A stretch of 64,000 bases of DNA from Hyphomonadaceae bacterium (GCA_016791365.1 JAEUMT010000027.1:248001-312000), one strand, 5' to 3'. Positions 36,082 through 45,475 are shown, counted from the stretch's first letter. Notes: generated by a model not told the origin, from the letters alone. A program made the numbers and translations.

Positions 36082-37752
36082 ATGAACGCGCCGGTCTCCC
36101 CCACCAACCGGCACGCGAAGCCGGTCGCGGCGAACGATCACTGGCGCGCGAATCCGTTTCATCGCATGCGCTTGGGCGACGCCGCGCCAGATCGCATCGG
36201 CCGCTGGGGCAATGACCCGCGCGTCGGCGACACCGAACGCGGCCGCGAGATCGGCCGCGGAATCTGGCGCATCGGCGCCGAGCGTCTGCAAGGCGATCAC
36301 CTCTTCCCGTGGCTGCCCGCGCATCCCTCGCGCCATTTCACCGCGCGGCTTCATTCTTTCTCGTGGCTCGTCGATCTCGCCGCCGTCGGCCCATCCGCCC
36401 ATGGCTTCATCGCGCAACTGATCGACGCGTGGGTGAAAGAGCATGGCGAGTGGGACGATCTCGCCTGGGATCCGGAAATCACCGCCGAGCGCCTGTTCGC
36501 CTGGCTCTGCTGGGGCCGCCCCGCCTTCGAACAAGGCGCACCAGAACAACGCGCCTCACTCCTGCGCTCCGCCGCACGCCAAGCGCGTTTGCTGTTGATG
36601 GCGCAAAGCGAATTGAGCGAGCGGCATCTCGGCTCGATCAAAGCCGGCGCCGCGCTCGTGCTCGCCGGCGCCGCGGATTTCCCGGAAGGAGAGCGCTTCG
36701 CCGAACAAGGCGAGGAAATGCTCATCGAAGCCTGCGCCAAGCAATTTTATGGCGACGGCGGCCACCTCTCGCGCTCGCCTGAGGCGTTGGCGGAAGCGCT
36801 CTGCGATCTCGTCGCCGCGCGTGACGCCCTCGACGATCCGCCGCAAATCATCACCGACACGCTGCCGAAACTCGCCAACATGCTGCGCATGCTGCGCTTG
36901 GGCGATGGCGGCCTTGGTTGCTTCCAAGGCGGCGCCGAAAGTTCACCCGCGACCATCGACTCCGTCCTCGCGCGTGTCGGCGGCGATGTCCGCCCGTTCC
37001 AGTTCGCCAATCACACCGGGTTTCAGCGCCTCGATGTCGGCGGATTGCGCGCGCTCTTCGATGTCGGCGGCGCCCCCCCGCTCAACTATGCTGAACGCGC
37101 GCACGCCAGCGCGCTTTCGTTCGAGCTTTCCAGCGAAACCGAGCGACTTATCGTCAATATCGGCGCCACGCGCGAACTCTCGCCCGCGGCCCGCATGGCC
37201 GCCCGCGCCACCAACGCGCACTCGACACTCGTGCTCGCCGACGCGCTCTCCGCCAATCTCGACGAACGCCGCGGCGGCTCGCGCCTCACCGGACCCACAT
37301 TGGATGAAGTGCGCCGCTCCTCCGACGAAAGCGGCATCACCGTCCAAGGCCGCCATGACGGCTACAAGGAAAAGTACGGTCTCTGGCATCGGCGCTACAT
37401 CTTCGTCGACCACGACGGCAAGAACCTCCGCGGCATCGACGAACTCATTCGTCCAATGAAACTGAAATCACCAAACCCGAAGCACGACATCCCCTATGTC
37501 GTCCGCTTCCACCTGCACCCGAACGTGCGCGTGCGCATTTCAGAACATCAAACGGCTTTGCTCGAAACGCCCGGCGGCCAACGCTGGCGCCTGCGCACCG
37601 ACGCGCCCGAAATCGCCATCGAGAAATCGATCTATTGGGGCGGCGAAATCCCGCGCGAAAGCCACCAGATCACACTCTCCGGCGCGGCCGACCCGATGGG
37701 ACACGGCCTCGCACCACCCAACCGCATTCGCTGGGCGCTGGCGCGAAATTAG
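36082..37752 (+). CDS. Heparinase II/III-family protein
   Basis: 556 residues. The N-terminal half is an alpha-helical barrel-like part (RLHSFSWLVDLAAVG, WDPEITAERLFAWLCWGRP). The C-terminal half carries beta-rich heparinase II/III features (NAHSTLVLAD, GLWHRRYIFVDHDGKNLRGIDEL and RFHLHPNVRVRISEHQ). Proteins of this kind sit between rpe and purH in many alphaproteobacteria; they may cleave an acidic polysaccharide. No signal peptide is visible, so its compartment is unclear. Confidence 0.9.
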   Translation: MNAPVSPTNRHAKPVAANDHWRANPFHRMRLGDAAPDRIGRWGNDPRVGDTERGREIGRGIWRIGAERLQGDHLFPWLPAHPSRHFTARLHSFSWLVDLAAVGPSAHGFIAQLIDAWVKEHGEWDDLAWDPEITAERLFAWLCWGRPAFEQGAPEQRASLLRSAARQARLLLMAQSELSERHLGSIKAGAALVLAGAADFPEGERFAEQGEEMLIEACAKQFYGDGGHLSRSPEALAEALCDLVAARDALDDPPQIITDTLPKLANMLRMLRLGDGGLGCFQGGAESSPATIDSVLARVGGDVRPFQFANHTGFQRLDVGGLRALFDVGGAPPLNYAERAHASALSFELSSETERLIVNIGATRELSPAARMAARATNAHSTLVLADALSANLDERRGGSRLTGPTLDEVRRSSDESGITVQGRHDGYKEKYGLWHRRYIFVDHDGKNLRGIDELIRPMKLKSPNPKHDIPYVVRFHLHPNVRVRISEHQTALLETPGGQRWRLRTDAPEIAIEKSIYWGGEIPRESHQITLSGAADPMGHGLAPPNRIRWALARN

Positions 37753-37759
37753 TGATCCC

Positions 37760-37963
37760 TCAATTGGCGCCCGCATGCGCACGCTTATGCGCGAGCGCCG
37801 CATTTTGCGCGGTCTGCCAGCGGCGCCACGTTTCAATCGAAGGCACCGGATCATCAGCCCAGTTGGGAACTTCGACGCCGGCCGCGATGTAGTCTGCCGG
37901 CGTCAGCGCATCGCGCTCCGCGTCTTCCGCTGTAAGCGAGTTCGTGCGTCCGATTTTGGTCAT
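37760..37963 (-). CDS. Small hypothetical protein
   Basis: 67 residues, acidic and Ala-rich, with IPxxE-like WADDPVPSIETWRRWQTAQNAAL. No family is recognised. The ATG at 37963 has AAGGAAA 5 bases upstream, which supports a real gene. It is the last of three tiny leftward genes and ends 7 bases from the convergent heparinase gene. Confidence 0.6.
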   Translation of the reverse strand: MTKIGRTNSLTAEDAERDALTPADYIAAGVEVPNWADDPVPSIETWRRWQTAQNAALAHKRAHAGAN

Positions 37964-37998
37964 CTGGTTTCCTTGCAAGATCGCGAGCGCGCAGCCGG

Positions 37999-38181
37999 CT
38001 AGATGCCGTCGTGCTCGATCAGTATGAGTTTGGCAGGCGCGGTTAAGTGGCGTTGCGCCGCGGCGACGCCATCACGCGCATCAGCCTCCGACCGGTAATC
38101 GGCGAAAAAGGCGCCGTTCAAAGTGACACGCCAGATTCCGTGGCGAAGTCTCAGCGTGAATGTTGAGTCCGGCGCAATCAT
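37999..38181 (-). CDS. Small hypothetical protein with DUF2188-like pattern
   Basis: 60 residues: a beta-hairpin-like GIWRVTLNGAFFADYRSE, then an Ala-rich helix (ADARDGVAAAQRHL) and a short strand (AKLILIEHD). This resembles DUF2188-type small domains, but the match is weak. Its ATG overlaps the stop of the gene before it (ATGA), evidence that both are translated. Confidence 0.58.
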   Translation of the reverse strand: MIAPDSTFTLRLRHGIWRVTLNGAFFADYRSEADARDGVAAAQRHLTAPAKLILIEHDGI

Positions 38182-38384
38182 GTAAAGCCCGGCGTCGTCG
38201 GGCCGCGGCTATCGACGCCAAAGAGGCGGACGAGCAAATGCTCGCCTTTCCAGACCTCAATGATGGCATTGCGGCCCGATCCCGCGCGTCCATGATCCAT
38301 CGCCTCAAGATCGTTTGCGAACGCCAGCACTTCCGAGCGCGCGGTGACGCCCGCGGCGCTTTTGTACCGAATGGAGTAATTCAA
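38178..38384 (-). CDS. Small hypothetical protein
   Basis: About 68 residues if it starts at the TTG at 38384, which has GGAG 8 bases upstream; an earlier TTG at 38414 is possible. It contains YSIRYKSAAGVTARSEVLAF and EVWKGEHLLVRLFGVD, a beta-alpha-beta-like layout also seen in its neighbour, so the two may be distant relatives. Function is unknown. First of three small overlapping or adjacent genes. Confidence 0.5.
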   Translation of the reverse strand: MNYSIRYKSAAGVTARSEVLAFANDLEAMDHGRAGSGRNAIIEVWKGEHLLVRLFGVDSRGPTTPGFT

Positions 38385-38601
38385 TAGAGCCGCTCCGGGC
38401 TCGCAACGGGCCAAGACCTTCGCATCAGGCCGGCCTACTGGAACGAGCTACGCAGAGCGCAGATCGTCAGGATGTAGTTGGACCTTTGCCGCGCACTATT
38501 CAATGTGGGCCCAGCCGATCACGCGGTTATCCCGAGCGTACGCGGCCATTGACAGGTTGGGGCACAGCACGACGGACGCTGCGAACCCGCGCCCGCTCCA
38601 A

Positions 38602-38646
38602 ATTCCTGCCTATTCCCGAATATTCCAGTTGTATTCAAGACATTCC
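38602..38646. promoter_or_regulatory. Five ATTC iterons in helical phase upstream of the XRE gene
   Basis: ATTC begins at 38602, 38612, 38622, 38633 and 38642, spacings of 10, 10, 11 and 9 bases, and four of the five continue as ATTCC. The run ends 6 bases before the regulator's start codon. Repeats one helical turn apart put each copy on the same face of the DNA, as expected for cooperative binding. I infer that the XRE protein binds here and controls its own operon. Confidence 0.6.
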
Positions 38647-38651
38647 TACCA

Positions 38652-39329
38652 ATGACTGGACCCATGAAATTCGGCGAGTACCTCAAGAACCGGCGCACCG
38701 AGCTTGGATGGACGCAGCCCGATGCGGCCGCCAAAGCCAGCATCGAGCAATCCTATTTGTCCAAGCTCGAGACCGGAAAATCGTTTCCGTCCGAGGACGT
38801 CTATCAGCGTCTGGTCGAAGCCTTCGCCCTCGACACCGAAGCCATGGTGGGCGCCCTCTACCCCGCCGAGCTTGATCGCCTGCGCGAGATCGAAGCCGTC
38901 CGCAAACACCTGCTCCAGCGCGAGCACGATACCCGCTCGATCACCCGCCGCTGGCTCTACGCCGGCCTCGGCGCGCTCATCCTTGGCGGCGGCCTCGTCG
39001 GCCTCGCGCAGATCGATCGCGGCGGCGCCGCCACCCACTACACCTACCAGTCCGAAGGCGTGATCCGCCCGGGCGAAAGCGCCGATGTCTTCGATGACCT
39101 CGACGAGAATCCGCAACTCCGCGCCCGCGCTGACGAGCAACAGATCTTCATCCCCGAAATGCGCGGCCCGGCGTTCACCGAAACCGTGCCCGAAGGCCGC
39201 CGCGAATGGCATCTCGTCGGCGCCAACGCAGTTCTCGTCCCGGCCAAATTCGGCTGGGCTCTCATCCCGGGCTTCGCGCTGATCATCGGCGGGCTTGGAT
39301 GCTTCTTCATCAGCTGGCGCAGACCCTGA
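38652..39329 (+). CDS. Membrane-anchored XRE-family transcriptional regulator
   Basis: 225 residues. Residues about 5-65 are a helix-turn-helix of the XRE/Cro type (FGEYLKNRRTELGWTQPDAA, SIEQSYLSKLETGKSFPSED). After a basic linker, a hydrophobic segment lies at about 99-119. A periplasmic-size region follows (about 120-200, with RPGESADVF and QQIFIPEMRGPAFTETV). A second hydrophobic segment (about 204-221) ends the protein. This is a one-component design: an outside signal could change DNA binding directly. It lies 7 bases before a serine-hydrolase gene. The start could also be the ATG at 38664. Confidence 0.87.
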   Translation: MTGPMKFGEYLKNRRTELGWTQPDAAAKASIEQSYLSKLETGKSFPSEDVYQRLVEAFALDTEAMVGALYPAELDRLREIEAVRKHLLQREHDTRSITRRWLYAGLGALILGGGLVGLAQIDRGGAATHYTYQSEGVIRPGESADVFDDLDENPQLRARADEQQIFIPEMRGPAFTETVPEGRREWHLVGANAVLVPAKFGWALIPGFALIIGGLGCFFISWRRP

Positions 39330-39336
39330 GGACCTA

Positions 39337-40488
39337 ATGAAACTCTCCGCACTGATTTTCGCCGCAGCCCTCGCCGGCTGCGCTACCAGCTCGCTGCCTG
39401 CAACGCAGCGTGTCGACAGCGCCAATTTGGATGCGCGTATCGAAGCACTGATGGCGCGCGAGCAGGTTGTCGGCATGGCCGTCGCGATCGTCGATCACGG
39501 CGAGATCACGCACGTCAACGCCTATGGCTTGCGCAATCGCGAGAACGCGCTGCCGCTGCAGACCGATACGATCATGTACGGCGCGTCCGTCACCAAAGCC
39601 GCGTTCGCATACATGGTGATGCAGCTCGTGGACGAAGGAAAAATCGATCTCGATCGCTCGATCGCGGATTATCTGCCGCGTCCGCTGCCAGAGCTTGAAG
39701 ACTACACCGACCTCGCCGGCGACGAACGCTGGCGCCAGCTCACGCCGCGCATTCTGCTCACGCACCGCAGCGGTCTCGCCAACATGCGCTTCCTGGAGCC
39801 TGACCAAAAACTGCGCTTCCATTTCACGCCAGGCGAGCACTACGCCTACTCAAACGAAGGCATCTGGATTTTGCAGATCGTGCTGCAAGAAGGCCTCGGC
39901 CTCGATGTCGGCGCGGAGATGCAACGCCGCGTATTCGATCGCTTCGCCATGACGCGCACATCAATGCAATGGCGCGACGATTTCGCCGGCAATCTCGCCG
40001 ACGGCTATACCATGGATGGTACATTCGAACCGCATGATCGTCGCGACAATGTCGCCGCCGCCGGCTCGATGGATACAAGCATCGCCGACCAGGCCCGCAT
40101 GTGGCGCGGCATGTTTGCCGGCGAAGGCCTCTCCCGGGCCGCCCGCGCCGAATGGGTGCGCGCGCAATTCCCGATCCGCACGACACAGAAGTTTCCGACC
40201 ATCCAGTTCTTCAACACCGTCGACACGCGCGGCGAAGCCTCCGGTCTCTCCGCTTCACTTGTCGGCGAAACCTGGAACGGCCCGAACGATCGCTATTTCT
40301 CAAAGGGCGGTCACAACGATTGGACCGGCAATCTGGTGATCTGCGCCGAGCGCCAGCAGCGCTGCCTGATCATGTTCGGCAACAGCGTCCGCGCCGAGGT
40401 GATTTATCCGGAGATCGTTGCGCTCGTGTTCGGCGAAACCGACTTTCCGTTCTGGTGGATCTATCCGGAGCTGCAGCCGCATGAGTGA
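39337..40488 (+). CDS. Beta-lactamase-fold serine hydrolase lipoprotein
   Basis: 383 residues with lipobox LAGC (Cys15). The three motifs of class-C beta-lactamase/esterase relatives are present: SVTK (84-87, nucleophile Ser and Lys), YSN (171-173) and KGGHND near the C-terminus. It could be a D-alanyl-D-alanine carboxypeptidase, esterase or beta-lactamase; motif content cannot decide. The ATG at 39337 has GAGG 5 bases upstream and gives a proper signal. It follows the membrane-bound XRE regulator on the same strand, so it is the best candidate for that regulator's target. Confidence 0.9.
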   Translation: MKLSALIFAAALAGCATSSLPATQRVDSANLDARIEALMAREQVVGMAVAIVDHGEITHVNAYGLRNRENALPLQTDTIMYGASVTKAAFAYMVMQLVDEGKIDLDRSIADYLPRPLPELEDYTDLAGDERWRQLTPRILLTHRSGLANMRFLEPDQKLRFHFTPGEHYAYSNEGIWILQIVLQEGLGLDVGAEMQRRVFDRFAMTRTSMQWRDDFAGNLADGYTMDGTFEPHDRRDNVAAAGSMDTSIADQARMWRGMFAGEGLSRAARAEWVRAQFPIRTTQKFPTIQFFNTVDTRGEASGLSASLVGETWNGPNDRYFSKGGHNDWTGNLVICAERQQRCLIMFGNSVRAEVIYPEIVALVFGETDFPFWWIYPELQPHE

Positions 40489-40513
40489 AATGCCGGTCTC
40501 AAAAGGTTCTCTT

Positions 40514-40602
40514 CGTCATCCTGGGGCTCGCGGAGCGAGACCCGGGATCCAGATGTGGCCCCTGGATCCCGGGATCGCACGTTGTGCGCCCCCAGGATGA
40601 CG
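40514..40602. repeat. Palindromic repeat upstream of purH (third family)
   Basis: The outer arms CGTCATCCTGGGG (40514-40526) and CCCCAGGATGACG (40590-40602) are perfect. The inner arms CCCGGGATCCAG (40541-40552) and CTGGATCCCGGG (40562-40573) are also perfect, with 9 bases between. The unit lies between the hydrolase stop and the purH start and would be transcribed as leader or read-through RNA. Confidence 0.87.
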
Positions 40603-40644
40603 GAGTCGCATTGACCCGGTTTCGAGTCGGAGCCATCAGGCGTC

Positions 40645-42231
40645 ATGACAGACATTCTCCCCATCAAGCGCGCGCTCATTTCGGTTTCGGACAAGAACGG
40701 CTTGATCGATCACGCGAAAGCGCTCTCGGCGCTGGGCGCGAAGCTCATCTCCACCGGCGGCACGCACAAGGCGATCGCGGATGCGGGCATGGCAGTTGAG
40801 GACGTTTCGTCCGTCACCAACTTCCCGGAAATGATGGATGGCCGGGTGAAGACGTTGCACCCAAAAGTGCACGGCGGCCTGCTCGCACTGCGCGACAACA
40901 AAGAACACGTCGCCGCGATGAAGGAGCACGGCATCGAAGCCTTCGATGTTCTCTACGTAAACCTCTACCCGTTCGAAGCGACGGTCGCGCGCGGCGCTGA
41001 TTTCGAAACCTGCATCGAGAACATCGACATCGGCGGCCCAGCCATGATCCGCGCCGCCGCCAAAAATTACGGCTTCATCGCCGTCGCGACCGACGCCGAC
41101 GACATGGCTGCAATCTTGGAAGATGCAAAAACGCACGGCGGCACGACATTGGCGCTGCGCAAGAAGCTCTCCGCCAAAGCCTTCGCGCGCACCGGCGCTT
41201 ACGATGCGGCGATCTCAGCCTGGTACGCTGAGCAACTCGAAGACAAGGCCCCCGCCTATCGCGCGCTCGGCGGCAAGCTGAAGCAATCTTTGCGCTATGG
41301 CGAAAACCCGCACCAGAACGCGGCGTTCTACATCACCGGCGAAAAGCGCTTCGGCGTCGCCACCGCCACGCAGCTCCAGGGCAAAGAGCTCAGTTACAAC
41401 AATCTCAACGACACAGACGCCGCCTTCGAACTCGTCGCCGAATTTGATCCGAAGAACGGCCCGGCCGTCGCCATTATCAAGCACGCCAATCCATGCGGCG
41501 TCGCGCTGGGCGGCTCGCTCGTTGACGCCTACAAGCGCGCGCTGGAGTGCGATCCGGTCTCCGCCTTCGGCGGCATCGTCGCGCTCAACCAGCGTTTGGA
41601 CAAAGCAGCCGCCGAGGCGATCGCCGAAATCTTCACCGAAGTCGTCATCGCACCGGAAGCGGACGATGATGCGGTCGCTGTGTTCGCAAAGAAGAAGAAC
41701 CTGCGCCTGCTCGTTACCGGCGGCTTGCCTGATCCGTCTGCGCCCGGCCTTTCCTACAAGACCATCGCCGGCGGCTTCCTCGTTCAGAACCGTGACATCG
41801 GCCACATCACGCGCGCCGATTTGAAGATCGTCACCAAGAAGCAGCCGACGGACGCGCAGATCAACGACATGCTGTTTGCCTTCACCGTCTGCAAACACGT
41901 GAAATCGAACGCCATCATCTTCGCCAAGAACGGCCAGACCGCCGGCATCGGCGCCGGCCAGATGAACCGGCGCGACTCCGCCCGCATTGCCGCCATCCGC
42001 GCCGGTGAAGCCGCAGAGACGGCAAAGCTCCCCGCCTCGCTCGCGCAAGGCTCAGCCTGCGCGTCCGATGCGTTCTTCCCGTTCCCGGACGGTTTGCTGC
42101 AAGCGGTCGAAGCCGGCGCGACCAGCGTCATTCAGCCCGGCGGCTCAATCCGCGACGACGATGTCATCAAGGCCGCCGACGAAGCGGGGATAACGATGGC
42201 CTTTACGGGGATGCGTCACTTCCGCCATTAA
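40645..42231 (+). CDS. purH: Bifunctional AICAR transformylase / IMP cyclohydrolase
   Basis: Catalyses the last two steps of IMP synthesis. It has 528 residues. The N-terminal IMP cyclohydrolase domain (about 1-200) has [12 protein letters not shown] and [13 protein letters not shown]. The larger transformylase domain has [13 protein letters not shown], the catalytic KHANPCGVA and [11 protein letters not shown]. It closes the rsmB-rpe-heparinase-purH neighbourhood, although the XRE/hydrolase unit and three small genes have come between. Confidence 0.97.
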   Translation: MTDILPIKRALISVSDKNGLIDHAKALSALGAKLISTGGTHKAIADAGMAVEDVSSVTNFPEMMDGRVKTLHPKVHGGLLALRDNKEHVAAMKEHGIEAFDVLYVNLYPFEATVARGADFETCIENIDIGGPAMIRAAAKNYGFIAVATDADDMAAILEDAKTHGGTTLALRKKLSAKAFARTGAYDAAISAWYAEQLEDKAPAYRALGGKLKQSLRYGENPHQNAAFYITGEKRFGVATATQLQGKELSYNNLNDTDAAFELVAEFDPKNGPAVAIIKHANPCGVALGGSLVDAYKRALECDPVSAFGGIVALNQRLDKAAAEAIAEIFTEVVIAPEADDDAVAVFAKKKNLRLLVTGGLPDPSAPGLSYKTIAGGFLVQNRDIGHITRADLKIVTKKQPTDAQINDMLFAFTVCKHVKSNAIIFAKNGQTAGIGAGQMNRRDSARIAAIRAGEAAETAKLPASLAQGSACASDAFFPFPDGLLQAVEAGATSVIQPGGSIRDDDVIKAADEAGITMAFTGMRHFRH

Positions 42232-42237
42232 GGCGGG

Positions 42238-43899
42238 ATGAGCGAAGCCAACATTGAGAAGCATCACAAGGCCACGGGCAACGAAAAGCTCGTCATCGGC
42301 GCATCGTCGCTCGGCACCGTGTTCGAGTGGTACGATTTTTATCTCTACGGCTCGCTTGCGACCTATATCTCGGCGCACTTCTTCTCGAACGTAAACGAGA
42401 CGACGGCGTTCATCTTCGCCCTTGCCGCCTTCGCCGCCGGATTCGCGGTCCGGCCGTTCGGCGCACTCGTGTTCGGCCGCATCGGCGACATTGTCGGGCG
42501 CAAGAACACATTTCTCGTGACCATGGCGATCATGGGGCTTTCGACTTTCATCGTCGGCTTCCTGCCCGGCTACGAACAAATCGGTGTCGCCGCACCCATC
42601 CTGCTGGTGCTGATGCGCCTCCTTCAAGGGTTGGCGCTTGGCGGCGAATACGGCGGCGCCGCAACCTATGTCGCCGAGCACGCGCCCAATAATAAGCGTG
42701 GACTCTACACAAGCTGGATTCAAACGACCGCGACGCTTGGGCTTTTTCTGTCGCTGATCGTCATCATGGCGACGCGCACCATGATGCCGGCGGAAGATTT
42801 CGCGCAATGGGGTTGGCGCGTGCCCTTCCTCGCGTCGATCATTCTGTTGGGCGTATCGCTCTGGATTCGCATGCAGCTAAGCGAAAGTCCGGTCTTTCAG
42901 AAGATGAAAGACGAAGGCGCGACGTCAAAGGCGCCGCTGGCGGAATCATTCGGCCGGTGGGGCAATCTGAAGATCGTCTTGATCGCCTTGTTTGGCGCCG
43001 TCGCGGGCCAGGCCGTGGTTTGGTACACAGGCCAATTCTATGCGCTGTTCTTCCTGGAACGGATGTTGAAAGTCGATGGCCTGACGGCGAACGCGCTCAT
43101 TGCCGTGGCGCTGCTCATCGGCGCGCCATTCTTCATTTTCTTTGGCTGGCTATCGGACAAGATCGGCCGCAAGCCCATCATCCTTTCTGGGTGTGCGATT
43201 GCCGCGCTCACGTACTTTCCGCTTTTCGGCGCGCTCACCGAAGCCGCCAATCCGGCTCTCGCGCAAGCGCAACGCAACGCGCCGATCGTTGTATATGCGG
43301 ACCAGAGCACCTGCTCATTCCAATTCGATCCGGTCGGCCGCAACAAGTTTGACACCCAAGCTTGCGACGTCGCGCGTGCGTTCTTGTCCCGGGCCGGCGT
43401 GAGCTATGACAACGAAGCCGCGGCGGCGGGCGTGGCGGCCGAAATCCGTGTCGGCGCAACCAGTCTTGCCGTGCCGGATGTCGCTTCTTTATCCGGCGAA
43501 GCGCGTGCAGCTGCGATCACCAGCTTCCAAACCGAAGCGCGCGCGGCATTGGATGCTGTCGGATATCCGGCGGCGGCGGATGGCGCGTCGATAAATGCGC
43601 CGCTCGTGATCGCAATTCTGGCGCTTCTGGTGATCTACGTGACGGCCGTGTACGGACCGATCGCGGCAATGCTGGTTGAACTCTTTCCAACCCGCATTCG
43701 CTACACGTCGATGTCATTGCCCTATCACATCGGCAATGGCTGGTTCGGGGGCTTCCTGCCGACCACGTCGTTCGCGATCGTCGCGGCGACGGGAAATATC
43801 TACAACGGACTCTGGTATCCGATTGCGATCGCGGTGCTTACGCTGATCGTCGGAATTTTCCTCCTGCCTGAGACATACAAGCGCGATATCGACGCTTAG
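42238..43899 (+). CDS. MFS transporter (metabolite:H+ symporter type) with a long extramembrane insert
   Basis: 553 residues. VFEWYDFYLYGSLA and GRIGDIVGRKNTFL are hallmarks of the MHS group (proline/betaine, citrate, alpha-ketoglutarate carriers). RLLQGLALGGEYGGAATYVAE is the central motif and ELFPTRIRYTSMSLPYHIGNG the final one. Unlike a normal 430-residue carrier, about 120 residues (about 340-455) come between late membrane segments; they hold two Cys (STCSF, TQACD), perhaps a disulphide. Substrate is unknown. It starts 6 bases after purH. Confidence 0.9.
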   Translation: MSEANIEKHHKATGNEKLVIGASSLGTVFEWYDFYLYGSLATYISAHFFSNVNETTAFIFALAAFAAGFAVRPFGALVFGRIGDIVGRKNTFLVTMAIMGLSTFIVGFLPGYEQIGVAAPILLVLMRLLQGLALGGEYGGAATYVAEHAPNNKRGLYTSWIQTTATLGLFLSLIVIMATRTMMPAEDFAQWGWRVPFLASIILLGVSLWIRMQLSESPVFQKMKDEGATSKAPLAESFGRWGNLKIVLIALFGAVAGQAVVWYTGQFYALFFLERMLKVDGLTANALIAVALLIGAPFFIFFGWLSDKIGRKPIILSGCAIAALTYFPLFGALTEAANPALAQAQRNAPIVVYADQSTCSFQFDPVGRNKFDTQACDVARAFLSRAGVSYDNEAAAAGVAAEIRVGATSLAVPDVASLSGEARAAAITSFQTEARAALDAVGYPAAADGASINAPLVIAILALLVIYVTAVYGPIAAMLVELFPTRIRYTSMSLPYHIGNGWFGGFLPTTSFAIVAATGNIYNGLWYPIAIAVLTLIVGIFLLPETYKRDIDA

Positions 43900-43902
43900 C
43901 GC

Positions 43903-44595
43903 CTATAGAGACGTTGGCGTTGCCGCCGCCGGAACAGCAAGCGCTGTTGTGATCGCGTTGCGCACTTCGTCGGAGGTCGGTTCGGTGCGCGTCGGGAAAG
44001 CGGCGATCAAACGACCATCGCGGCCGATCAATATCTTGTGGAAATTCCATTGCGGCACGGCGGCCCCGCCGAGGCCCTGCTCGGCCCACGCATAGAAGGG
44101 ATGGCGCGTTGCACCGACGACGTCGGTCTTCGCCGCCATTGGAAACGTCACGCCATAATTCAGCGTGCAGAACTCCTGAATCTCTTCGGCTGAACCCGGC
44201 TCTTGCCCCATGAAGTTGTTGGCGGGCACGCCGACAATCTCGAAGCCCTGGCCGTGATACTCATCATAGATTTGCTGCAAGCCCTCATATTGCGGCGTAA
44301 ATCCGCAACGCGACGCCGTGTTCACAACCATCACCACTTCGCCTTCGAATGCCGTCATCGGCACGTGGTCAGCCCAGAGTCCATTGAAGGCAAACTGATA
44401 GGCGGTGGCGCGATCCGCCTGCGCGGGATCAGGCGCCGCCGCAAAACGAGTGCGCTGCGCTTCAACAGCGGCCGTGACCGCCGCCGTGCGCTCAGCCGAA
44501 AGCTCTGGCGTTGCCGCCGGCGTTTCGGCGGCGCGGCTGCAAGCGGCTAGTGCGATCACACTGCCGGCGAGTAAGATGCGGCGGTTCATGGACAT
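43903..44595 (-). CDS. Glutathione peroxidase-family lipoprotein
   Basis: 230 residues with lipobox LAAC. The thioredoxin-fold peroxidase part has the active Cys in NTASRCGFTPQYEGL, the Gln in NFMGQEPGS and the Trp in WNFHKILIGRDG. It is a Cys (not selenocysteine) enzyme. An extra helical segment (about 30-75) comes between signal and domain. It reduces peroxides in the periplasm. The ATG at 44595 has GGAG 9 bases upstream; ATGs at 44589 and 44610 are alternatives. Confidence 0.9.
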   Translation of the reverse strand: MSMNRRILLAGSVIALAACSRAAETPAATPELSAERTAAVTAAVEAQRTRFAAAPDPAQADRATAYQFAFNGLWADHVPMTAFEGEVVMVVNTASRCGFTPQYEGLQQIYDEYHGQGFEIVGVPANNFMGQEPGSAEEIQEFCTLNYGVTFPMAAKTDVVGATRHPFYAWAEQGLGGAAVPQWNFHKILIGRDGRLIAAFPTRTEPTSDEVRNAITTALAVPAAATPTSL

Positions 44596-44653
44596 GTGGC
44601 TCAACTCCATTTTCAATCTGGCGCAACGTGGCGGTCAGCGCCAGCCTTGTGTG

Positions 44654-45475
44654 ATGATCCGCGTCGTCCCCATCTGGGCAGTTGCGCTCGTCGTGTTGGG
44701 ATTGATCATGCCGGTACAGGCTTTCGCGGAAACGGTGGATCAGCGCATCGCGAGGCTGGAGCCGCATTATGTCGTCCGGCATCCGGATAACGCGAACATG
44801 CGCGGACCGGTCGTCATCATGATGCACGGCTGCGGCGGGCCCCGCCCTTTCATCGAAGGCATGGCGCACGAGGCGGCCGACGCCGGGGCCACGGCAATCA
44901 TTGTCGATTCATTCGCGCCACGTCGTATCGGCCGCGTCGCCGCATATGCGACGGTGTGCACCGGCGCTCGGCTGCAGGGGCGCGAGCGCGCCGGCGATCT
45001 TTACGCGACGTTGGCGTGGGCGCGTCGGCAAAGCTGGGCTGATCCAAACCGCATCACCGCGATCGGCTGGAGTCATGGTGGGTGGACAATCATGGACGCC
45101 CTTGCTCTGCGCCGCGGCGAGGAGATGCGCCGCGCGACGGGACTTCAAGATTTGAACGAAGAACCGCTCGAAGGCCTAGCAGCCACGATGATCGTCTATC
45201 CGTATGCCGGCGTGGGCACCTACACCGGCCATCGCGACTGGCGCATCGCGCCGCGCAGCACCGCCATCATCGCACAGCGTGATTACATTGTCGGATCAAC
45301 GCGGGCAGCGCTGGAGCGTCAGCGCGCGCGAGGCGCGCCGATGGACATCGTATTGTTTGAAAACGCCACGCATGCGTTCGAGGACCAGCACGCCGAAGAC
45401 CCGCGCGTCCGTTACAATCCGGCTGCGACCGCACGTGAATACGGCCTCCTGCGCGAAATGATCGCCGGACTCTAA
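44654..45475 (+). CDS. Exported dienelactone hydrolase-family protein
   Basis: 273-residue alpha/beta hydrolase with a signal peptide (ends QAFA). The nucleophile is in GWSHGG, the oxyanion loop in MMHGCGGPRPFIEG, and the catalytic His in NATHAFED, as in dienelactone hydrolases. The substrate is unknown. It is divergent from the peroxidase gene by 58 bases. The stop TAA shares three bases with the stop of the glutamate dehydrogenase gene on the other strand. Confidence 0.85.
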   Translation: MIRVVPIWAVALVVLGLIMPVQAFAETVDQRIARLEPHYVVRHPDNANMRGPVVIMMHGCGGPRPFIEGMAHEAADAGATAIIVDSFAPRRIGRVAAYATVCTGARLQGRERAGDLYATLAWARRQSWADPNRITAIGWSHGGWTIMDALALRRGEEMRRATGLQDLNEEPLEGLAATMIVYPYAGVGTYTGHRDWRIAPRSTAIIAQRDYIVGSTRAALERQRARGAPMDIVLFENATHAFEDQHAEDPRVRYNPAATAREYGLLREMIAGL

